From positions 1 through 18,531 of the forward strand of contig JAQGKC010000159.1 of NCBI GenBank assembly GCA_028290305.1: 18,531 nucleotides of DNA, written 5' to 3'. The notes under the pieces were generated by a model. It was not told where the DNA came from and searched no databases. It saw only the letters and a program-made list of their open reading frames with translations. Position 1 is the first letter of the stretch. The number at the start of each line of letters is the position of its first letter. This DNA comes from Bradyrhizobium sp. (GTDB lineage: Bacteria; Pseudomonadota; Alphaproteobacteria; Rhizobiales; Xanthobacteraceae). The translations under genes and the position numbers were made by a program. Shown in pieces: positions 13,982-18,531 of the stretch.

Positions 13982-15436
13982 ATGACTGATGCGACTGCTG
14001 CCGCCACCGACAAGATCCGCTGCGATGCTTGTCCCGTGATGTGTTACATCAAGCCGGGCGCGGCTGGCGCTTGCGATCGCTATGCCAATCACAACGGCGA
14101 ACTGGTGCGCGTCGATCCGCACGTCGTGCTGGAACGCACGGTGTCCCATGGCGGGCGGTTGGTGCCGTTTCAGGCTGTGGGCGATTGGGATGGCACGATC
14201 GTTCGCGAGCCCAGCGTTTTCGTCACCGCGATTGGCGCCGGCACTACCTATCCCGACTACAAACCGGCGCCCTTCATCGTGTCATCGGAGATCGACGGCG
14301 TCGACATGGTCACCGTGGTGACCGAAGGCATCTTCAGTTACTGCGGCGTCAAGGTGAAGATCGACACTGATCGATATCTTGGACCCGAGACGGCAACGGT
14401 ACGGGTGCAGGGCGAAGCCGTGGGTCACGTCATGACCAGCGAATATGGCTCGCAAATGCTGTCGCTGGGCGGCGTCCATCATCTGACCGGCGGATCCAAG
14501 AAAGAAGGCCGCGTCACCTGCGACGCGCTGATGGATTTGAGCAACTGCAAACCAGTCGAAATCACGATCGACGGTGGAGCTACGGTGGTGGTGCAGGCCG
14601 GTTATCCGCCGATCGTCAATGGGGTGGCCGAGGAGCGAATGCGGGTCGGCTGCGGCTCAGCGACGATCGGCATGTTCGCCAAGCAATGGCACGGCAAGGT
14701 CGATGAAGTCGTCGTCGTGGATGATCACATAACCGGCGTTCTCAGCGAGCACCAGGCGGGCAAGCTGCTGGATATTCCCGACACTGGGATCAAGATGAAG
14801 GGACGGCGCTCGACGCCGGGCCGCTATTTCCAGGTCGCCGAGCCCGGCACCGGCTGGGGCGGCACCATGATCTCCGATCCGCTGTCGGTGCTGGGTCCGT
14901 TCGACCCGAAGACGGCGCGTTCCGGGATGACCATGCTGATGGTCAGCACGACTGGCGAACATGCCGCTTACTATGAACTCGATGAAACGCTGAAGCCCGT
15001 CGAAAAGCCGATGCCGGCGGATCTAAGCGCGTCGGTCGAGCGGATCCAGGAGAACTGCGAACCGGCGCTATGCACCGTGCTTTTCATGGGCGGGGCGGGC
15101 GGATCGTTGCGGGCTGGCGTCACCGACAATCCGGTGCGACTGACGCGCTCCGTAAAGGACGCCCTGACAAGGGTAACCAGCGGCGGCGCGCCGGTATATG
15201 TCTGGCCGGGCGGCGGCATCACCTTTATGGTCGACGTCACGCGGTTGCCGGCGGGTGCGTTCGGCTATGTTCCGACACCGGCTCTGGTTGCGCCGATCGA
15301 GTTTACGCTGCGGCTGTCGGACTATGCGGCATTGGGTGGCCATATGGATCACGTGCGTCCGCTCGCGTCGCTAAAGGACAACACCGAAATCCGTCAAATG
15401 CCTGCGCAACAACCTGGGCCGGGACAGCGCGCATGA
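13982..15436 (+). CDS. hnr: 6-hydroxynicotinate reductase (iron-sulfur enzyme)
   Basis: This 484-residue protein resembles 6-hydroxynicotinate reductase, which in Eubacterium barkeri converts 6-hydroxynicotinate to 1,4,5,6-tetrahydro-6-oxonicotinate with reduced ferredoxin. Residues 13-33 carry Cys14-x2-Cys17-x3-Cys21-x9-Cys31 (CDACPVMC then GAC), expected to bind a [4Fe-4S] cluster. The rest is glycine-rich and without membrane spans; PVYVWPGGGITFMVDV is a notable conserved-looking stretch near the C-terminus. Cys224-Gly-Ser-Ala-Thr228 loosely resembles an ApbE flavinylation site. The ATG at 13982 is preferred over the TTG two codons earlier; GCAGG upstream is a modest ribosome site. Its stop overlaps the next start (ATGA). 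The call rests on recognition of the family and on the divergent nicAB genes, so the substrate is likely but not proven. Confidence 0.8.
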   Translation: MTDATAAATDKIRCDACPVMCYIKPGAAGACDRYANHNGELVRVDPHVVLERTVSHGGRLVPFQAVGDWDGTIVREPSVFVTAIGAGTTYPDYKPAPFIVSSEIDGVDMVTVVTEGIFSYCGVKVKIDTDRYLGPETATVRVQGEAVGHVMTSEYGSQMLSLGGVHHLTGGSKKEGRVTCDALMDLSNCKPVEITIDGGATVVVQAGYPPIVNGVAEERMRVGCGSATIGMFAKQWHGKVDEVVVVDDHITGVLSEHQAGKLLDIPDTGIKMKGRRSTPGRYFQVAEPGTGWGGTMISDPLSVLGPFDPKTARSGMTMLMVSTTGEHAAYYELDETLKPVEKPMPADLSASVERIQENCEPALCTVLFMGGAGGSLRAGVTDNPVRLTRSVKDALTRVTSGGAPVYVWPGGGITFMVDVTRLPAGAFGYVPTPALVAPIEFTLRLSDYAALGGHMDHVRPLASLKDNTEIRQMPAQQPGPGQRA

Positions 15437-16344
15437 CGAGAGTTCCGCAAATCAGCTTTCTGGCGGATGGCCGGCGGCTGCATTTGCAGGACGGCCCGAT
15501 CGATTTGATCGTGGAGGCTCATGGAAGCGATACAAATTTGCGCGCTGCTTATGACGCCGCGGCTCGGCGCTTCACCGGCTTGCTCGATGAACTCTGCGAG
15601 GAATTGCCGGCGCTGCGCAAGCCGGCTGATGCAACACGGTGCACGTTGCAGGGCAAGGTCGCCCGCCGCATGCATGCCGCGGTGGCGCCCTTTGCCGTTG
15701 AGCATTTTATCACGCCGATGGCGGCGGTCGCCGGCGCCGTGGCGGAAGAGATTCTCGGCGCGATGGTTCATTCGGCAGGCCTTGAGCGCGCGTATGTCAA
15801 CAACGGCGGCGACATCGCACTGCACCTTGCGGATGGCGAACATTTCACGGTCGGCCTGATGGATCGGCCGGACCAGGGTGGTTCAATGCAAACGACCATC
15901 ATCCGGAGCGGCGTTCCGACGCGCGGAGTTGCGACCAGCGGGTGGCGCGGACGCAGCTTCTCGCTCGGCATTGCCGACGCCGTGACCGTGCTGGCGGGGA
16001 CCGCGTCACAAGCCGATGCCGCTGCCACCATCATCGCCAATTCAGTCGATTTGCCCGGCCATCCCGCCATCATCCGCTGTCCGGCGTGGGATCTGCAGCC
16101 CGACAGCGATCTTGGTGCGCGTCTTGTGACCCGCGATGTCGGTGACTTGTCAGCTCGTGAAATCAGAGACGCGCTCGAAGCTGGCGCCGGCTGCGCGCGC
16201 AAGCTGCTTGCGCTGGGGGTGATTGAAGGCGCGGCGTTGCGGTTGCATGGCGAAACACGTGTCGTCCCGCTGAAAGGTCTCTATGGAGTTGAGCCGCATG
16301 CAGCGTTGCACCGCGGAGAAATGGAAAGTGCGATGCATGCCTGA
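15433..16344 (+). CDS. UPF0280 family protein, ApbE-like fold
   Basis: This 303-residue protein belongs to UPF0280, a relative of ApbE, the FAD:protein FMN transferase. ApbE-like landmarks are NNGGDI at 123-128, TRGVATSG at 163-170 and ADAAAT at 194-199, whose Asp and Thr match the ApbE metal-site region. The His that follows the ATSG motif in ApbE by some residues is not evident. The ATG at 15433 overlaps the TGA of the reductase gene (ATGA), so the two are translationally coupled and probably used in a fixed ratio. One reading is that it attaches FMN to the reductase or a partner; another is that it is a diverged enzyme of the pathway itself. No export signal is present, unlike many ApbE proteins, so it acts in the cytoplasm. 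Confidence 0.8.
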   Translation: MTRVPQISFLADGRRLHLQDGPIDLIVEAHGSDTNLRAAYDAAARRFTGLLDELCEELPALRKPADATRCTLQGKVARRMHAAVAPFAVEHFITPMAAVAGAVAEEILGAMVHSAGLERAYVNNGGDIALHLADGEHFTVGLMDRPDQGGSMQTTIIRSGVPTRGVATSGWRGRSFSLGIADAVTVLAGTASQADAAATIIANSVDLPGHPAIIRCPAWDLQPDSDLGARLVTRDVGDLSAREIRDALEAGAGCARKLLALGVIEGAALRLHGETRVVPLKGLYGVEPHAALHRGEMESAMHA

Positions 16345-16371
16345 TGTCCATTTAAAAACGGAGTTGAAGCG

Positions 16372-16956
16372 ATGAGCGCGGTCATTCGCAAGATCGTCAC
16401 GGTCGTCGAGGAGACCCGGCTGGAGATGGGACGGACCGTCGCGCCACCGACCCGGCGGGCGGCGGCCATCGCCGTCATCGAAAATCCATTCGCCGGACAA
16501 TATGTCGAAGACCTCAGTCCGCTGATCGCGATTGGCGAGGAACTCGGCGAGTTGCTCGCGGCAAGGGCAGTGGCGGCGCTGGGCATCGCGGGGCCGAAGG
16601 CGCAAAGTTACGGCAAGGCGGCTGCGGTGGGCGAAAACGGCGAACTAGAACATGCAGCCGCGATCTTGCATCCAAAGATGGGCACGCCGGTGCGCAAGAT
16701 ACTGGGCAAAGGCGCGGCACTGATTCCGTCGTCCAAGAAGCGGGGCGGGGTGGGAACGATCCTGAACATTCCGCTCGGCCACAAGGACGCGGCGTTCGTG
16801 CGAAGCCATTTCGACGGCATGGAGGTGCAGATTAACGACGCGCCACGCGCCAACGAAATCATGGTGGCGGTTGCGATCACCGACAGCGGCAGACCGCTGC
16901 CGCGCGTGGGTGGTCTGACGATTTCCGAGATAAAGGGTGAAGACGGTCTGAGATAA
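16372..16956 (+). CDS. DUF1185 ("amino acid synthesis") family protein
   Basis: This 194-residue soluble protein, which I place in DUF1185 (Pfam AA_synth), is of unknown biochemical role despite the family label. Seen are NPFAGQYVEDLSPLI near 39-53, a Gly/Ala-rich segment SYGKAAAVGENGELEHAAAILHP near 80-102, GTPVRKILGKGAALIPS near 104-120, and DAPRANEIMVAVAITDSGRPLPRVGG toward the end. It has no signal peptide or cysteine cluster. GGAG lies eight bases before the ATG. It sits 27 bp after the UPF0280 gene and 28 bp before the transporter binding protein, so it belongs to the same operon. A catalytic step after 6-hydroxynicotinate reduction is possible, but nothing in the sequence names the reaction. 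Confidence 0.8.
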   Translation: MSAVIRKIVTVVEETRLEMGRTVAPPTRRAAAIAVIENPFAGQYVEDLSPLIAIGEELGELLAARAVAALGIAGPKAQSYGKAAAVGENGELEHAAAILHPKMGTPVRKILGKGAALIPSSKKRGGVGTILNIPLGHKDAAFVRSHFDGMEVQINDAPRANEIMVAVAITDSGRPLPRVGGLTISEIKGEDGLR

Positions 16957-16984
16957 TTGATTTCTTCAACATTGGAGGTTTGGG

Positions 16985-18190
16985 ATGCAACGAAGCAAAC
17001 GTCTCTTGGGTTCGGGTCTGGCTATTATACTCGCCGGCATCGCGAATGCGGCGATGGCGCAGAGCGAAATCAAGATCGGCGAAATCAACAGCTACTCGCT
17101 GTTGCCTGCATTCACCGAGCCCTATCGCAAGGGCTGGCAGCTCGCCGTCGAGGAAATCAATGCCGCAGGCGGCATCAACGGCAGCAAGGTCGTCGTTGTC
17201 TCCAAGGACGATGGCGGCAAGCCCGCGGACGCGCAAACCGCGGCCAACGAACTGGTGTCGAGCGAGAAAGTGGTGATGCTGACCGGCACGTTCCTGTCCA
17301 ATATCGGTTTGGCCGTCAGCGATTTCGCCAATCAGAAGAAGGTTTTCTTCCTGGCAGCCGAGCCCCTGACCGACGCCATCACCTGGGCGAAGGGCAATCG
17401 CTACACCTTCCGCCTGCGCCCATCCAACTACATGCAAGCGGCGATGCTGGTGGAAGAGGCTGCAAAACTGCCGGCCAAGCGCTGGGCGACCATCGCGCCC
17501 AACTATGAATATGGCCAATCCGCAGTCGCGGTGTTCAAGAAGCTGATGTCGGAAAAGCGGCCTGATATCGTGTGGGTCGACGAACAATGGCCCCCGCAGG
17601 GCAAGATCGATGCGGGCCCGGTCGTGCAGGCGGTCGCCGCCGCCAATCCGGAAGCCATCCTCAACGTGACCTTCGGCGCCGATCTTGTGAAGCTCGTGCG
17701 TGAAGGCAACACCCGCGGCCTGTTCAAGGATCGCGCGGTGGTCAGTTTCCTCACTGGCGAACCGGAATATCTCGATCCGCTGAAGGACGAAACGCCCGAG
17801 GGGTGGATCGTTACGGGCTATCCCTGGTACAGCATCAAGACGCCGGAGCACGAAGCGTTCCTGAAGGCCTATCAGGCCAAGTACAACGACTATCCAAGGC
17901 TTGGCTCGATCGTCGGCTATCAGACCATCAAATCCGCCGCGGCGATCCTGGCCAAAGCCAAGTCCGACGATCCGGAAAAGCTGATCACAGCAGCAGAAGG
18001 CCTGTCTGTGCCGTCACCGTTCGGCGAGATCACCTTCCGCAAGATCGACCACCAGTCGACGCTGGGCGCATTCGTCGGAAAGACCGCCCTGAAGGACGGC
18101 AAGGGCGTCATGGTAGATTCGGTCTATCGCAAAGGCTCCGACTATCTGCCGAGCGATGACGAAGTCGCAAAACTGCGCCCGAAAGAGTGA
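16985..18190 (+). CDS. ABC transporter substrate-binding protein, branched-chain amino acid/urea type
   Basis: This 401-residue periplasmic protein is of the Peripla_BP_6 (LivJ/LivK) family. A signal peptide covers about 1-25 with likely cleavage after AMA. The mature part opens IKIGEINSYSLLPAF and has the ligand-domain hallmarks GWQLAVEEINAAGGING, DDGGKPADAQTAANELV and RWATIAPNYEYGQSAV. GGAGG shortly before the ATG gives strong initiation. As the fourth gene after the reductase, UPF0280 and DUF1185 genes, with a Liv permease next, it probably imports nicotinate or a related heterocyclic acid rather than leucine. That specificity is inferred from context only. A strong hairpin follows the stop, which fits the usual excess of binding protein over permease. 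Confidence 0.9.
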   Translation: MQRSKRLLGSGLAIILAGIANAAMAQSEIKIGEINSYSLLPAFTEPYRKGWQLAVEEINAAGGINGSKVVVVSKDDGGKPADAQTAANELVSSEKVVMLTGTFLSNIGLAVSDFANQKKVFFLAAEPLTDAITWAKGNRYTFRLRPSNYMQAAMLVEEAAKLPAKRWATIAPNYEYGQSAVAVFKKLMSEKRPDIVWVDEQWPPQGKIDAGPVVQAVAAANPEAILNVTFGADLVKLVREGNTRGLFKDRAVVSFLTGEPEYLDPLKDETPEGWIVTGYPWYSIKTPEHEAFLKAYQAKYNDYPRLGSIVGYQTIKSAAAILAKAKSDDPEKLITAAEGLSVPSPFGEITFRKIDHQSTLGAFVGKTALKDGKGVMVDSVYRKGSDYLPSDDEVAKLRPKE

Positions 18191-18197
18191 GTCTGTC

Positions 18198-18225
18198 AGC
18201 TGCGGGCGCGTCAGTGCCCGCAGCT
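18198..18225 (+). terminator. Intercistronic hairpin after the binding-protein gene
   Basis: AGCTGCGGGC (18198-18207), loop GCGTCAGT, GCCCGCAGCT (18216-18225) is a perfect 10-bp G/C-rich stem followed by TGTTCC. It lies between the binding protein and permease genes, where such hairpins commonly stabilise the upstream mRNA or cause partial termination. Confidence 0.6.
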
Positions 18226-18245
18226 TGTTCCAGCGCGGACCGCAA

Positions 18246-18531
18246 ATGGCCTTTTACTTCGTTCAGTTCCTGACCGGTCTTGCGAGCGCGGCATCGCTGT
18301 TTCTGGTCGCGTCCGGCCTGTCGATCATCTTTGGCGTTACCCGGATCGTCAATTTCGCGCACGGCGCATTCTACATGCTGGGTGCTTATGTCGCGTTTAC
18401 GTTGACCGAACGATTTTCCGGCGCGGTCGGTTTTTGGGGCGGCATCCTCACCGCGGCACTGATCGTTGCAGTGGTCGGGGTGCTCGTCGAAATGTTCCTA
18501 CTGCGGCGTATCTATCACGCACCCGAATTGT
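18246..18531 (+). CDS. Liv-type ABC transporter permease (LivH-like), N-terminal fragment cut by window end
   Basis: The first 95 residues of a branched-chain amino acid type permease are present; the gene runs off the right edge. Seen are a hydrophobic first helix (FVQFLTGLASAASLFLVASG) and the family signature LSIIFGVTRIVNFAHGAFYMLGAY at about 25-48, followed by another helix (ILTAALIVAVVGVLVEMFLL). It is an inner-membrane channel subunit partnered with the binding protein encoded just upstream; a second permease and two ATPase genes would be expected beyond the window. The ATG at 18246 has only a weak GGA-type ribosome site about 20 bp after the hairpin. Confidence 0.9.
   Translation, partial: MAFYFVQFLTGLASAASLFLVASGLSIIFGVTRIVNFAHGAFYMLGAYVAFTLTERFSGAVGFWGGILTAALIVAVVGVLVEMFLLRRIYHAPEL

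Overview
The window looks like a chromosomal segment of a Bradyrhizobium/Rhodopseudomonas-type alphaproteobacterium (Nitrobacteraceae). The reasons are the high G+C content, the style of the proteins, and a GTCCCGGC-CTTGA-GCCGGGAC intergenic hairpin repeat at 289-322 of the kind common in those genomes. No tRNA, rRNA, CRISPR array, insertion sequence or prophage gene is visible. No database search was possible, so family calls rest on recognised motifs and remembered family sequences.

Left part (1-5975), a probable sulfur or other anion redox island. After the 3' end of a ferredoxin-NADP reductase gene come three tightly packed genes. They encode an adenylylsulfate-reductase-alpha (AprA)-like flavoprotein, a 77-residue 2[4Fe-4S] ferredoxin resembling the core of AprB, and an all-HEAT-repeat protein. 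A small one-helix membrane protein follows 217 bp later. Convergent to it is a LysR regulator, and divergent from the regulator is a YeiH/UPF0324 membrane protein, a family annotated as putative sulfate exporters. The AprA-like protein seems to keep the family His but to lack the substrate-side Arg of true APS reductases, so it probably acts on another substrate. A sigma54-like promoter and an upstream dyad precede the flavoprotein gene. This is the best candidate in the window for an undescribed system.

Middle part (5976-9575). A Bcr/CflA-type MFS drug exporter lies on the minus strand. It is followed by about 940 bp with no convincing gene but with two strong hairpins. Then comes pncB (nicotinate phosphoribosyltransferase), the last gene of a minus-strand operon.

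Right part (9576-18531), a nicotinate catabolic locus arranged divergently. Leftward, nicA-nicB-pncB encodes a two-subunit nicotinate hydroxylase, with a [2Fe-2S] subunit and a molybdopterin subunit fused to a tri-heme cytochrome c, followed by nicotinate salvage. Rightward lies a probable operon of a 6-hydroxynicotinate reductase, an ApbE-like UPF0280 protein, a DUF1185 protein, and the start of a Liv-type ABC transporter (binding protein, then a permease cut by the window end). The 296-bp divergent promoter region holds a perfect 16-bp palindrome of the GntR-operator type. The combination suggests hydroxylation of nicotinate with electrons going to the cytochrome chain, then reduction of 6-hydroxynicotinate, as described for Azorhizobium and Eubacterium barkeri, rather than the oxidative NicC/maleamate route. 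The later pathway genes (enamidase and onward) are not in the window.
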